Positions 1-8,223 of a DNA stretch of 64,000 bases are shown here, piece after piece. The stretch is from Thermoleophilia bacterium. Its GTDB lineage: Bacteria; Actinomycetota; Thermoleophilia; RBG-16-64-13. The position numbers and the translations under genes were made by a program. Each line of letters starts with the position of its first letter. Within the stretch, counting starts at the first letter, position 1. The stretch covers positions 496,001-560,000 of the forward strand of contig JAOSKU010000001.1 in the NCBI GenBank assembly GCA_027493445.1, given 5' to 3'. The notes below the pieces were generated by a model. That model was not told the DNA's origin. It saw only the letters and a program-made list of their open reading frames with translations, and did no database searches.

Positions 1-291
1 AGGGTCGACCCACGCCACCTCGACCCAGGGGAGCACGAACTCCTGCAGAGCGGCTAGCCCCTCCAGACTCAGGCGGCGCTGGAGCAGGGCGGTGAGCTCC
101 CAGAGGACGTAGTTGCTCGTGACCAGAGGAGCTTCAGAGCGGACGAGCTCCTCCCAAGCGGCCACAGCCGCGGCGCTTCGGCTCTGGGCACGATCGAATA
201 CGGCGTACAGGGCTGAGGTGTCGAGGAAGCAAGGGTCGGTGCGGCAGACCGGGATGGCCAGGGGGTTGAGGCTCTCAGCGCAGGCGCTCAC
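1..291 (-). CDS. PIN-domain toxin (VapC-like), 3' end beyond window
   Basis: A PIN-fold endoribonuclease, the toxin of a type II toxin-antitoxin pair that usually cleaves RNA when freed from its antitoxin. About 97 codons are visible and the frame runs off the window start. The first PIN acidic residue lies in FLDTSALYA (about residues 21-29) and the second in NYVLWE (about residues 61-66); the remaining acidic residues would lie outside. A GTG start at 291 overlaps the antitoxin stop by 4 nt (GTGA), which is typical translational coupling. It could be another PIN subfamily; the target RNA cannot be inferred. Confidence 0.8.
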   Translation of the reverse strand, partial: MSACAESLNPLAIPVCRTDPCFLDTSALYAVFDRAQSRSAAAVAAWEELVRSEAPLVTSNYVLWELTALLQRRLSLEGLAALQEFVLPWVEVAWVDP

Positions 292-569
292 CAGTCGAGA
301 AAGGCCTCAGCGAGCTCGTCGTCGTGCCGCTCGGCCACGTCGGGCGTGCCGGAATCGAAGCGGCCCGCGATGCGGAGCGCGTCCAGGCGGGTCCGGCCGG
401 AGCCGGCCTGAGCTTCAGCCAGCAAGCGGTCGACTCCCCGGCGAATGAGCTCGGCCAGGGATACGTCTTCGCGGCCGGCCATCTCCCGCAGAGCCCGGGC
501 CTGATCATCCCGCAGTTGAATCTGGGTGCGGATCACCGTCATCTCCTTCGAGTCCTGCGATACCAACAT
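288..569 (-). CDS. RHH-type antitoxin partner of the PIN toxin
   Basis: A 93-residue protein. The segment RTQIQLRDDQ followed by a helix with SLAELIRRGVDRLL matches the beta-helix-helix of ribbon-helix-helix antitoxins, and the acidic C-terminus would wrap the toxin. The ATG at 569 is preceded by AGAGGA at good spacing. A second in-frame ATG at 542 abuts GGAG directly, so 569 is preferred. Antitoxin-first order and overlap with the PIN gene fit an autoregulated type II module. DNA binding is inferred from the fold only. Confidence 0.75.
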   Translation of the reverse strand: MLVSQDSKEMTVIRTQIQLRDDQARALREMAGREDVSLAELIRRGVDRLLAEAQAGSGRTRLDALRIAGRFDSGTPDVAERHDDELAEAFLDW

Positions 570-690
570 GCTATCATTCCTCTGACGCATGCTGTAATCC
601 ATGTTTGCATCCGCGCCGCACCGTTTGACGACGTATCCCCCGGGGCGGTAAACTCCCTCACTCGCGGCGTGACACAGGACGCGCCTTAAC

Positions 691-730
691 GCCATCCAGT
701 GCGGCCGCGGCGAAGGCTACGCCTCTTGAC
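691..730. repeat. Fragment of the dispersed palindromic repeat
   Basis: About 40 bp match the right half of the dispersed repeat described at 766-926 (the GTGCGGCCGCGGCG...AAGGCT part). The rest is missing. It lies in the gap between the toxin-antitoxin pair and ffh, just upstream of a full copy. Confidence 0.6.
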
Positions 731-765
731 GAGCCCGCGGAACGAGCGCCCGCGAGACGAATAGG

Positions 766-926
766 AACTGGTTTCAGAAGGACGCTTCGCCGTCAGGGCG
801 CGATGGGCGAGTGCGAGGCAAGGACGCAGGGAGCGCTCGTAGCAGCGCTACGGGTGCGACTGAGGACGCCGCATCGTGCCGGCCAGTGCGGCCGCGGCGG
901 CCAAGGCTTCATTTTGAAACGAGTTC
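766..926. repeat. Dispersed palindromic repeat, full copy upstream of ffh
   Basis: A 161-bp element with imperfect terminal inverted repeats of about 27 bp (AACTGGTTTCAGAAGGACGC at the left, AAGGCTTCATTTTGAAACGA at the right) and a central palindrome around CGTAGC..GCTACG. It is about 40 bp upstream of the ffh start. Related copies lie at 2605, 4944, 5678 and elsewhere. No coding capacity of its own is evident; the ffh frame happens to read through it. It resembles a MITE or large REP-type element, but no transposase sharing its ends is visible. Confidence 0.85.
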
Positions 927-964
927 TTAGGACCGCAAGCGCCGGTCCCTGGTATTGTGGAGAC

Positions 965-2293
965 ATGTTCGACTCACTCTCAGACAAGCTCCAATCAGCT
1001 TTGGACGGCCTCAAGGGGCACGGTAAGCTCAGCGACAAGGATATCGAGCGAGCCGCCCGGGAGATCCGCCTGGCGCTGCTCGAGGCCGACGTCAACTACC
1101 GGGTGGTCAAGGACTTCGTCGCCAGGGTGAAGGAACGGGCCCTGGGGGCGGAGGTGCTCGAGAGCCTCACCCCGGCCCAGCAGTTCGTGAAGATCGTGAA
1201 CGAGGAGCTTACCGCGCTCATGGGCACGGCCTCCACCAAGCTGGTCTTCTCGCCGCGCCCGCCGACGGTGATCATGATGGTGGGTCTGCAGGGCTCGGGC
1301 AAAACGACCGCCTGCGGCAAGCTGGCCGCCCTGCTCATGAGCCAGGGCAAGAGCCCGGCTATGGTGGCGGGCGATGTCTACCGCCCGGCCGCCGTCGACC
1401 AGCTGAAGACCCTGGGCGGGCAGCTCCAGGTACCGGTTTACGACGAGGGCACCGACGCGGACCCGGTGGACATCGCCAAGCACGGTCTCGACTGGGCGCG
1501 GGCCCAGGGCCGCGACGTGCTCATCGTTGATACCGCCGGCCGCCTGCATATCGACGAGCGGCTCATGGACGAGCTGGTGCGCATCCGGGCGACGGTGAAG
1601 CCCCACAACATCCTGCTGGTGCTCGACTCCATGACCGGCCAGGACGCGGTGAACGTGGCCCAGCAGTTCCAGGAGAAAGTGCAGTTCGACGGGGTGGTGC
1701 TCACCAAGCTCGACGGCGACGCCCGCGGCGGCGCGGCCCTGTCGGTACGCGCGGTCACGGGCAAGCCCATCAAGTTCGCCAGCACCGGAGAGAAGCTCGA
1801 CAGCTTCGAGCAGTTCCATCCCGACCGCATGGCCTCGCGCATCCTGGGCATGGGGGACGTTCTCTCCCTGATCGAGCGGGCCGAGCTGGCGGTCGACGAG
1901 AAGAAGGCCCGGGAGCTGGAGCAGCGGCTGCGCAAATCGCAGTTCACCTTCGAGGATTTCCTCGACCAGCTCGAGCAGGTCCGCAAGATGGGGTCCTTGC
2001 AGAGTATCCTGGGTATGATCCCCGGGCTGCCCACCAACAAGCTCAAAGGCCTGCAGGTGGACGACAAGGCCTTCGACAAGGTGCAGGCCATCATCCATTC
2101 GATGACTTTGGAGGAGCGGCGGCACCCCGAGGTCATCAGCGGCAGCCGGCGCAGGCGCATCGCCGCCGGCTCGGGCAACGACATCCAAGCCGTCAATCAG
2201 CTCTTGAACCAATTCAAGCAGATGCAGAAGATGATGAAGCAGATCGGCTCCGGCCGGATGCCCAAGAATCCCTTCCAGATGTTCGGCATGTGA
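965..2293 (+). CDS. ffh: Signal recognition particle GTPase Ffh
   Basis: Ffh/SRP54 binds SRP RNA and nascent signal sequences and, with FtsY, targets ribosomes to the membrane. The protein is 442 aa, a normal length. N domain about 1-90; GTPase domain with P-loop GLQGSGKTT near 107-115, then DTAGR and TKLDGDARGG. The C-terminal M domain carries the RNA-binding segment RRRRIAAGSG and a Met-rich tail (QMQKMMKQIG). The frame stays open upstream through a dispersed repeat, but ATG at 965 with GGAG upstream gives the conserved N-terminus. It is followed closely by rpsP, the usual order. Confidence 0.97.
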   Translation: MFDSLSDKLQSALDGLKGHGKLSDKDIERAAREIRLALLEADVNYRVVKDFVARVKERALGAEVLESLTPAQQFVKIVNEELTALMGTASTKLVFSPRPPTVIMMVGLQGSGKTTACGKLAALLMSQGKSPAMVAGDVYRPAAVDQLKTLGGQLQVPVYDEGTDADPVDIAKHGLDWARAQGRDVLIVDTAGRLHIDERLMDELVRIRATVKPHNILLVLDSMTGQDAVNVAQQFQEKVQFDGVVLTKLDGDARGGAALSVRAVTGKPIKFASTGEKLDSFEQFHPDRMASRILGMGDVLSLIERAELAVDEKKARELEQRLRKSQFTFEDFLDQLEQVRKMGSLQSILGMIPGLPTNKLKGLQVDDKAFDKVQAIIHSMTLEERRHPEVISGSRRRRIAAGSGNDIQAVNQLLNQFKQMQKMMKQIGSGRMPKNPFQMFGM

Positions 2294-2348
2294 TCGGGGG
2301 TCGTTGTACATGCCGGTGACCAGCGTGAGATACGAGAGGAGGTGAGAC

Positions 2349-2591
2349 ATGGCGACGGCGATCAGATTGGCGCGGCGTGGGAGCAAGAAGCACCCCACCT
2401 ACCGGATCGTGGTGGCGGACTCGCGTTCGCCCCGTGACGGCAGGTTCATCGAGACGATCGGTTTCTACAATCCGCAAACGGACCCATCGACCATCGAGGT
2501 CGATGAGCAGAAGGCGAAACAGTGGGTGGCGAACGGGGCTCAACCATCCGACGCGGCACGCAAGCTCCTGGCGGTAAAGGGTATCGTCTAG
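2349..2591 (+). CDS. rpsP: 30S ribosomal protein S16
   Basis: S16 is a small-subunit assembly protein. The 80-aa product begins with [15 protein letters not shown] and contains the conserved [17 protein letters not shown] segment. A strong GAGGAGG lies just upstream of the ATG. It sits between ffh and khpA in the widely conserved ffh-rpsP-khpA-rimM-trmD-rplS block. A full dispersed repeat separates it from khpA. Confidence 0.97.
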   Translation: MATAIRLARRGSKKHPTYRIVVADSRSPRDGRFIETIGFYNPQTDPSTIEVDEQKAKQWVANGAQPSDAARKLLAVKGIV

Positions 2592-2604
2592 AAGGAGCTC
2601 CAAA

Positions 2605-2766
2605 AGCTCGGTTCAGAATCACGCTTCGCCGCCAGGTTGCGATGGGCGCGGGCGAGGCAAGGACGCAGGGAGCGGGCGTAGCGGCGCTACGGGCGCGACC
2701 GAGAACGCCGCATCGCGCCGGCCAGTGCGGCCGCGGCGGCCAAGGCTTCGTTTTGAAACGAGCTCC
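2605..2766. repeat. Dispersed palindromic repeat, full copy rpsP-khpA
   Basis: A 162-bp copy in the same orientation as the 766 copy (left end AGCTCGGTTCAGAATCACGC, right end AAGGCTTCGTTTTGAAACGA). The central GGCGTAGCGGCGCTACGGGC palindrome is intact. It fills nearly all of the rpsP-khpA gap. Confidence 0.85.
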
Positions 2767-2813
2767 AAGACACGGCGGCTCAGGCGACAGCGGGAACAGG
2801 GGGGTTCTGGACA

Positions 2814-3056
2814 ATGGATGCTGAGTTGAAAGAGCTGCTCGAGTACCTGGCGAAGGCTCTGGTGGATAGCCCGGACGATGTCCGAGTGGAGGTGACCGAG
2901 ACCGACACCACGGTGGTTCTCGAGTTGAACGTGGCCAAGGAAGACATCGGCAAGGTCATCGGGAAGCAAGGTCGTATTGCCAGGGCCCTGAGGACGGTCG
3001 TGAAGGCCAGCGCCGTCAAGAACGGCAAGCGGGCGATCGTCGAGATCGTTGACTGA
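2814..3056 (+). CDS. khpA: KH-domain RNA-binding protein KhpA
   Basis: An 80-aa single KH-domain protein of the KhpA/YlqC family, which binds RNA (often with KhpB/Jag) and affects cell-envelope and division genes in Gram-positive bacteria. The diagnostic loop GKVIGKQGRIARALR is present near residues 45-60. Its place between rpsP and rimM is the conserved location for this gene. Confidence 0.93.
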   Translation: MDAELKELLEYLAKALVDSPDDVRVEVTETDTTVVLELNVAKEDIGKVIGKQGRIARALRTVVKASAVKNGKRAIVEIVD

Positions 3057-3126
3057 GGAGGCTGTCGAAAAACGAAGCATCGGCCGCCGGACAGCACTGG
3101 CCGGCGCGATGCGGCGTCCCCGGTCC
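3057..3126. repeat. Dispersed repeat, half copy in reverse orientation
   Basis: Begins directly after the khpA stop with AGGAGGCTGTCGAAAAACGA and continues with the GGCCGGCGCGATGCGGCGTC core. It is one half of the repeat, reversed relative to the 766 and 2605 copies, ending in unrelated sequence before rimM. Confidence 0.65.
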
Positions 3127-3168
3127 GCTCCAGGTCGGGCGGGAGCCCGGGAGGGGAGCGGACGGCTG

Positions 3169-3732
3169 ATGGCACGCCCCGAGTGGATCGAGGTCGGGCG
3201 GATCAAGAGACCCCACGGCCTGCGGGGCGAGGTGCGGGTAGCTTCGAGCACCGACAACCCCGAACGTTTCGTCGCGGGTGCGCTCGTATACGCCCGTCCG
3301 GCGCGGCGCGGCTTGCTCGGAGCCGCGGATGAGCGGACGCTCCTGCGCATCGCCAGCGTGCGCGGCCTGCCTGAAGAGCCCATCGTGGCCTTCACTCACG
3401 TGGACGACCGCGATCAGGCGGGAGCTCTGCGCGGCCATGTGCTCGAGGTGCCCGGCAGCGAGCTTCCCCAGCTGGCCGAGGGGGAGTACTACCCCTTCGA
3501 GCTCGAGGGCCTGGAGGTCCGCATCCCCGGCGGTCGCGCGGTCGGCGTGGTGGAAGAGCTGGTGGAGTCGCCCGCCCACGACCTGCTGGTCGTGCAGGCT
3601 GCCGCTGAGGGCGACGCGGAACCGCGGGAGATCTTGGTGCCCTTCGTGGCCGAGGCCGTCCCCGAGGTGGACGTCTCCGCCGGGTACCTGGTGGTCCAGG
3701 CGCGGTTCCTGGAGCCGCCCGCGGAGGTGTGA
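3169..3732 (+). CDS. rimM: Ribosome maturation factor RimM
   Basis: RimM binds S19 and helps mature the 30S head. The protein is 187 aa. It starts with the conserved EVGRIKRPHGLRGEV motif (residues 6-20), and the C-terminal PRC-barrel half includes EYYPFELEGLEV and ILVPFV. ATG at 3169 is chosen over upstream in-frame starts because the extra residues would be encoded by a dispersed repeat. It is followed 1 nt later by trmD. Confidence 0.95.
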   Translation: MARPEWIEVGRIKRPHGLRGEVRVASSTDNPERFVAGALVYARPARRGLLGAADERTLLRIASVRGLPEEPIVAFTHVDDRDQAGALRGHVLEVPGSELPQLAEGEYYPFELEGLEVRIPGGRAVGVVEELVESPAHDLLVVQAAAEGDAEPREILVPFVAEAVPEVDVSAGYLVVQARFLEPPAEV

Positions 3733-3733
3733 G

Positions 3734-4438
3734 GTGGGCGGCAGGCGTTTCGACGTCCTGACCCTGGTGCCGGAGGCCTTCGACTGGTTCCTCCGGCAGC
3801 ATCCGGTGGCCGACGCCCAGGCGGCCGGCCTGGTGGATATACGCATCCACCAAATGCGGGATCATTCGCCTCTGAAGCACCGCCAGGTGGACGACACGCC
3901 TTTCGGGGGTGGTCCGGGGATGGTCATCCGGGTGGATGTGGTGGCCGCGGTCCTGGAGCAGCTGTTCGGGGTGCCGGCGGAAGCGGTCCGGCAAGAGCGG
4001 CAGGTGCTGGTGATGGCCCCGGGCGGACGCCCCTTCGACGACGGCGTCGCTACGCAGCTGGCCCTGGGACCGGAGGAGGTCGTCCTGCTGTGCGGCCGGT
4101 ACGAGGGTTTCGACGCGCGGGTGGTCCAGCTGTTCGCCAGTGGAGAGCTCAGCGTGGGTCCCTACGTGCTGGCCGGGGGAGAGGTGGCCGCGCTGGCCGT
4201 GCTGGAGGCGGTCGTGCGCAAGATCCCCGGAGCCCTGGGCAACGAGCGGAGCGTGCTGGAGGAGTCCTTCAGCCAGGAGCTCGGGGGAGCGGTGGAGTAC
4301 CCGCACTACACCCGCCCCCGGGAGTTCCGGGGCCTCGAGGTGCCCGAGGTCCTGGTGAGCGGCGACCACGCGGCCATCGCCCGCTGGCGGCGGGAGCACG
4401 CGCGGGCCTCCGGCTGGTCGGGGTGGGGCCGGTTGTAA
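3734..4438 (+). CDS. trmD: tRNA (guanine-N1-)-methyltransferase TrmD
   Basis: Makes m1G37 in tRNAs to prevent frameshifting, using SAM bound in a trefoil knot. The product is 234 aa. Hallmarks: [20 protein letters not shown], then [10 protein letters not shown] and [11 protein letters not shown] in the knot region, and TRPREFRG near the C-terminus. The GTG start follows the rimM stop by one base. The frame is open far upstream inside rimM, but that part is not conserved TrmD. Confidence 0.96.
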   Translation: MGGRRFDVLTLVPEAFDWFLRQHPVADAQAAGLVDIRIHQMRDHSPLKHRQVDDTPFGGGPGMVIRVDVVAAVLEQLFGVPAEAVRQERQVLVMAPGGRPFDDGVATQLALGPEEVVLLCGRYEGFDARVVQLFASGELSVGPYVLAGGEVAALAVLEAVVRKIPGALGNERSVLEESFSQELGGAVEYPHYTRPREFRGLEVPEVLVSGDHAAIARWRREHARASGWSGWGRL

Positions 4439-4478
4439 TCTGAGCGGCGATGCTCTAAATTCTGCTGTCCTCTTTGTT

Positions 4479-4554
4479 GGAGCTCGTTTCATGATGACGC
4501 TTCGCCGGCCAGTCCGGCCGCGGCGACCAAGGCTTCATTCTGAAACGAGTTCTC
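4479..4554. repeat. Dispersed repeat, internally deleted copy
   Basis: About 76 bp that keep both terminal inverted repeats (left GAGCTCGTTTCATGATGACG, right GGCTTCATTCTGAAACGAGT) but lack about 85 bp of the middle. It lies between trmD and rplS. Retained ends with a lost interior is the usual form of non-autonomous transposable elements. Confidence 0.75.
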
Positions 4555-4598
4555 ATGAGTTGGGTCGGCGCGGAAACAAGAGTGCAAGGGACTTGAGA

Positions 4599-4943
4599 AT
4601 GACGGTTATCGATGTTATCGAGCAGCAGCAGCTTCGCACCGACCTCCCGCAGTTCAAGGCGGGAGACACTCTGAGGGTGCATTTCAAGGTAGTCGAGGGC
4701 ACCCGGGAGAGGGTCCAGGTATTCCAGGGCATCTGCATCAAGCGGCAGGGGCAGGGCGTGCGCGAGACCTTCACGGTGCGCAAGCAGTCGTTCGGCGTGG
4801 GCGTGGAGCGGACCTTCCCGGTGCATTCGCCCAAGATCGCTAAGATCGAGGTCACCGCCATCGGCGATGTGCGCCGGGCCAAGCTGTACTACCTGCGCGG
4901 CAAGCTGGGCAAGAAGGCCCGGGTCAAGGAGAAGCGGGTCTAG
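4599..4943 (+). CDS. rplS: 50S ribosomal protein L19
   Basis: L19 sits at the 30S-50S interface. The protein is 114 aa, the usual length, with [47 protein letters not shown] and a basic C-terminus ending [13 protein letters not shown] at 4599 gives the canonical length; upstream in-frame codons come from the internally deleted repeat. It ends directly at the next repeat copy. Confidence 0.97.
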   Translation: MTVIDVIEQQQLRTDLPQFKAGDTLRVHFKVVEGTRERVQVFQGICIKRQGQGVRETFTVRKQSFGVGVERTFPVHSPKIAKIEVTAIGDVRRAKLYYLRGKLGKKARVKEKRV

Positions 4944-5107
4944 GAGGCTGTTGAAGATCGAAGCCTTGGCCACCAGAACGCGCTGGCCGGCGCGATGCGG
5001 CGTCCTCGGTCGCGCCCGTAGCGCCGCTACGAGCGCTTCCTGCGTCCTTGTCTCGCACTCGCCCATCGCGCCCTGGCGGCGAAGCGTCATTCTTCAACAG
5101 CCTCTAG
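4944..5107. repeat. Dispersed palindromic repeat, full copy rplS-lepB
   Basis: A 164-bp copy in reverse orientation (left AGGCTGTTGAAGATCGAAGC, right GAAGCGTCATTCTTCAACAG). Its outer ends are AGGCTGTTGAA rather than GAGCTCGTTTCA, so the family has at least two end variants. It occupies almost the whole gap. Confidence 0.85.
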
Positions 5108-5123
5108 GGACGCGGGACACGTC

Positions 5124-5675
5124 GTGAGGTTCTCGCGGGTTGGCTCCAGACGACAGGAGGGGTCGTCACTTCTCGGCTCTCTGGTCGAGATCGTCGTCAT
5201 CGTGGGGGCGGCCTTCATCCTGGCCCTCCTCATCCAGCAGTTCGTTGTCAAGCCCTTCTACATCCCTTCGGAGTCCATGGAGGACACCCTGGTGAAGGGT
5301 GACCGGGTGCTGGTGAACCGCTTCATCTACCGGTTCTCCGAACCCGAGAGGGGCGACGTGGTCGTGTTCCATCCGCCCACCGCTCCCCAAGAGGATTACA
5401 TCAAGCGTATCGTGGCCGTGGGTGGGCAGACCGTGGCCGTGCACGACGGCAAGCTCTACGTCGACGGCGAGCCTCAGGACGAGCCGTACGTGAAGAACCC
5501 GAGCATAAACGGTACCTTCCCGGAAAGAGAGGTACCCGAGGGCTCCGTCTTCATGATGGGCGACAACCGCAATCAGAGCGGCGACAGCCGGGTCTTCGGG
5601 CCGGTAGAGGAGTCGAGGATCCTGGGCAAGGCCTTCATGGTGTACTGGCCGCCGGGGAAGATCGGCGGGTTGTAG
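5124..5675 (+). CDS. lepB: Type I signal peptidase
   Basis: Cleaves signal peptides from Sec and Tat substrates at the outer face of the membrane. The product is 183 aa, single-span type: one N-terminal transmembrane segment (about 20-40), then the nucleophile motif IPSESMEDTL (Ser near 51) and the general-base region YIKRIVAVGG (Lys near 90). Box E-like GDNRNQSGDSR follows. GTG start at 5124. It is placed between rplS and rnhB as in many Gram-positive genomes. Confidence 0.95.
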   Translation: MRFSRVGSRRQEGSSLLGSLVEIVVIVGAAFILALLIQQFVVKPFYIPSESMEDTLVKGDRVLVNRFIYRFSEPERGDVVVFHPPTAPQEDYIKRIVAVGGQTVAVHDGKLYVDGEPQDEPYVKNPSINGTFPEREVPEGSVFMMGDNRNQSGDSRVFGPVEESRILGKAFMVYWPPGKIGGL

Positions 5676-5677
5676 GC

Positions 5678-5865
5678 GCTCTTTTCAGAATGAAGCCTTA
5701 GCAGGCTGCTGAAAAAGAAACCTCGGCCGCCGGACAGCACTGGGAGGCGCCATGCGTCGTCCTCGGTCGCGCCCGTAGCGCCGCTACGAGCGCTCCCTGC
5801 GTCCTTGCCTGGCGCGTTCCCAGCGCACCCCGGCGGCGAAGCGTCATTCTTCAGCAGCCTGTTAG
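5678..5865. repeat. Dispersed palindromic repeat, full copy lepB-rnhB
   Basis: The core copy spans 5701-5863 in reverse orientation (ends AGGCTGCTGAAAAAGAAACC and GTCATTCTTCAGCAGCCTGT). Before it, 5678-5700 holds an extra terminal piece (CTTTTCAGAATGAAGCC), so two insertions or a partial duplication may be stacked. Confidence 0.8.
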
Positions 5866-5905
5866 ACAAGGGTCCGTATTCGCGACGGACGATAGGGGGC
5901 ATGGA

Positions 5906-6622
5906 GTGAGCGAGAGCGGCCGCAGTCCCAAAGGCACGGGCAGCCGGCCTCGGCCACGCTGGGACCCCTTTCGTTTCGACCGGCGCCGGCTGGTGGCCGC
6001 GGGGGCGCCCGAAGGAGTGCTGGCCGGCGCCGACGAGGCCGGCCGAGGCTGCCTGGCCGGTCCGTTGGTGGCCGCGGCCGTCTCTCTCGATTACGGCCGC
6101 TCCCGGTACCGGGAGCTCGCGGGGCTGACCGATTCGAAGCTCCTGCAGCGGGCGCGACGGGAGGAGCTCTATCTGCTCTTGCTCTCTGAAGCCCGGCGTA
6201 TCTCCATCGCCGTGGTCTCACCGCGGACAATCGACGATGTCGGCCTGCATCGCAGCAACTTGAACGCTCTGATCGCCGCCATCCAGGGTCTGGACGGGAC
6301 CTACGCGCTGGCGCTGGTCGACGGCTTCGATGTTCGGCGTCCCGATCTGCGCGCCGAGCAGTTGGTGGGTGGGGACGCTAAGAGCGCCGCCGTGGCCGCG
6401 GCCTCGGTGGTGGCCAAGGTGACCCGGGACCGCCTGATGCGCGGTCTGGACGCCCTGCACCCGGCCTACGGGTTCTGCGAGCACGTGGGGTACGCCACCC
6501 GGCGACACCGCCAAGCCCTGCTGGACCACGGTCCCAGCGTGCTTCACCGGCGCAGCTTCGCCGGGGTCGACGACGCCCAGCTGGCCCTGTGGGACCGGGG
6601 GCAGGAGGGAGGGGCCCGGTAG
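5906..6622 (+). CDS. rnhB: Ribonuclease HII
   Basis: Removes ribonucleotides from RNA-DNA hybrids. The protein is 238 aa. The GADEAGRGCLAGPLVAAAV motif (about 41-59) carries the first catalytic Asp-Glu; ALVDGF has the third acidic residue, followed by GGDAKSAAVAAASVVAKVTRD. An ATG at 5901 stops after two codons, so the GTG at 5906 is used. The N-terminal 40 residues are an extension before the core. Confidence 0.95.
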   Translation: MSESGRSPKGTGSRPRPRWDPFRFDRRRLVAAGAPEGVLAGADEAGRGCLAGPLVAAAVSLDYGRSRYRELAGLTDSKLLQRARREELYLLLLSEARRISIAVVSPRTIDDVGLHRSNLNALIAAIQGLDGTYALALVDGFDVRRPDLRAEQLVGGDAKSAAVAAASVVAKVTRDRLMRGLDALHPAYGFCEHVGYATRRHRQALLDHGPSVLHRRSFAGVDDAQLALWDRGQEGGAR

Positions 6623-6703
6623 GCCCTTGGCGGTCCCTCGAGCGTGAGCCCGGCTCTTTCAGGGGAGCAGCGGACCACCGCCCACCTTGTGCTCGCTTTG
6701 GAG

Positions 6704-7957
6704 TCAGTCGCCGGCCCTTGTTACACGGACCCACGATATTCTCCGGCGCCCAAGCCCGACTACCTGGAAGCGCCAGCCGGCCACGGTGACTGCTGCCCCC
6801 GGGTTTTCGGGGAGCCCGCTCAGCTGTTCGATGACCAGTCCAGCCACGGTGGTGTACGGACCCCTGGGAACGTCCACTCCCAGGTCCTCGAGGTCATGCA
6901 CGGGGAAGGACCCGGGCAGCACGAACTGCTGCCTGCCCACGCGACGGACCGTCACAATGTCCCTGTCGCTCTCATCGTAGATCTCGCCGACGATCTCTTC
7001 CATGAGGTCCTCGATGGTGACGATGCCGGCCACAGCCTGGTGCTCATCCAGCACAATCGCCATCTGCTCGTGTTGTTGCTGGAGCCGGCGAAGAGCGTCA
7101 AGCGCGGGAAGCGTCTCGGCCAGGATCATTGCTGGGTGAGATGCTTCCCCGGCGGTTCCCGAAGCCCCGAGTAGATCACGCAGGTGGACGATGCCGGTCA
7201 GGCGATCGAGGTCTCCGCCTTCGGCGACCGGAGCACGGGAGTAGCCTGCGGAGAGGAGGCCCGCCAGGGCGACGGAGGCGGGTTCTTCCGTTGCCACCGA
7301 GAAGACGTCCGCCCGGGGTCGCAGGAGTTGGGCCAGGGTGCGCTCCCCGATGTCGAGGGCGCCGGAGACGATCTGCCGTTCGAAGGGTGTCAGCGAGGCT
7401 TGGGCGGTGATCATGTCCCGCAACCCCTCTTCTGTGATCGGCTGGCGAGCCTGGTGGGGGTCGGCGCCGAGCGCACGCAAGACCAAGTCCGTGGCCGCCC
7501 CGAGGAGGGCAACCGCCGGAGCGGCCAGCCGGGCCACCAGGGCAAGGGGGCGGGCGGCAAGTAGGCTCCACCGCTCGGTCTTCTGCATGGCCAGTCGCTT
7601 GGGCGCCAGCTCACCGAACACCAGAGTGAGGAAGGTGAGGACCAGAGTGACCAGGACAACGGCCATTGGTCCGGCGAGGCCCTCCGTGATGGGGAGAGTG
7701 TGCGCGAGTGGCTCAGCCAGGCTTACGGCCGCGGTTGCCGAGGCGAGAAAGCCCGCCAGTGTTATGCCGACCTGAATGGTCGAGAGGAAACGGTTGGGGT
7801 TCTCGACCAGGCGGGCTACGGTGCTCCCCGCACCGCCGCGCTCTCCCAGGCGCCGCACCTGGCTTTCCCGAAGCGAGATCAGCGCGATTTCGCTTCCTGC
7901 GAAGCCGGCATTGATCGTGATGAGGATTGCCACGAGCAGCACGTCGATGTAGGGCAC
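6704..7957 (-). CDS. CNNM/HlyC-CorC family membrane protein with CBS pair
   Basis: A 417-aa membrane protein: N-terminal CNNM (DUF21) domain with about three to four membrane segments (about 1-180), a tandem CBS regulatory pair (about 200-330, including AIVLDEHQAVAGIVTIEDLMEEIVG) and a C-terminal CorC/HlyC domain ending near LGRRRISWVRV. Families of this kind export Mg2+/Na+ or affect divalent-cation homeostasis; the substrate cannot be read from sequence. It is the only - strand gene inside the rnhB-yraN-comM run. Confidence 0.9.
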   Translation of the reverse strand: MPYIDVLLVAILITINAGFAGSEIALISLRESQVRRLGERGGAGSTVARLVENPNRFLSTIQVGITLAGFLASATAAVSLAEPLAHTLPITEGLAGPMAVVLVTLVLTFLTLVFGELAPKRLAMQKTERWSLLAARPLALVARLAAPAVALLGAATDLVLRALGADPHQARQPITEEGLRDMITAQASLTPFERQIVSGALDIGERTLAQLLRPRADVFSVATEEPASVALAGLLSAGYSRAPVAEGGDLDRLTGIVHLRDLLGASGTAGEASHPAMILAETLPALDALRRLQQQHEQMAIVLDEHQAVAGIVTIEDLMEEIVGEIYDESDRDIVTVRRVGRQQFVLPGSFPVHDLEDLGVDVPRGPYTTVAGLVIEQLSGLPENPGAAVTVAGWRFQVVGLGRRRISWVRVTRAGD

Positions 7958-8223
7958 GGTGACGCCTCTCTTCGCTTGGTCATTTACGTCTGAAGCATAC
8001 CCGCCTAGGCGGTGTCACTACCCGGGGCAGGAAACCCGCCGGAGGCGCCCGCTCTTCGGTGGCCCGGGCCACCGAAGTGATGCCCCGCTCGGCGACATCG
8101 CCAACCCAGCTGCGACGCGCGACGCCTCCAAGCTGCGACCAAGGTGCCATGGGACGCGGGGGAAACGCGGCGTACCGTCTGCGCAGGAGTTCCAAGCAGG
8201 CGGCGAAGGGAAGGGAGACGTCG

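Noticed and set aside
803-964. N-terminal extension of Ffh by 54 residues
   Set aside because: The extra codons lie in a dispersed repeat and non-conserved DNA; ATG 965 gives the standard N-terminus.
995-2398. 467-codon open frame opposite ffh and rpsP
   Set aside because: Shadow of ffh; no ribosome site or conserved motif.
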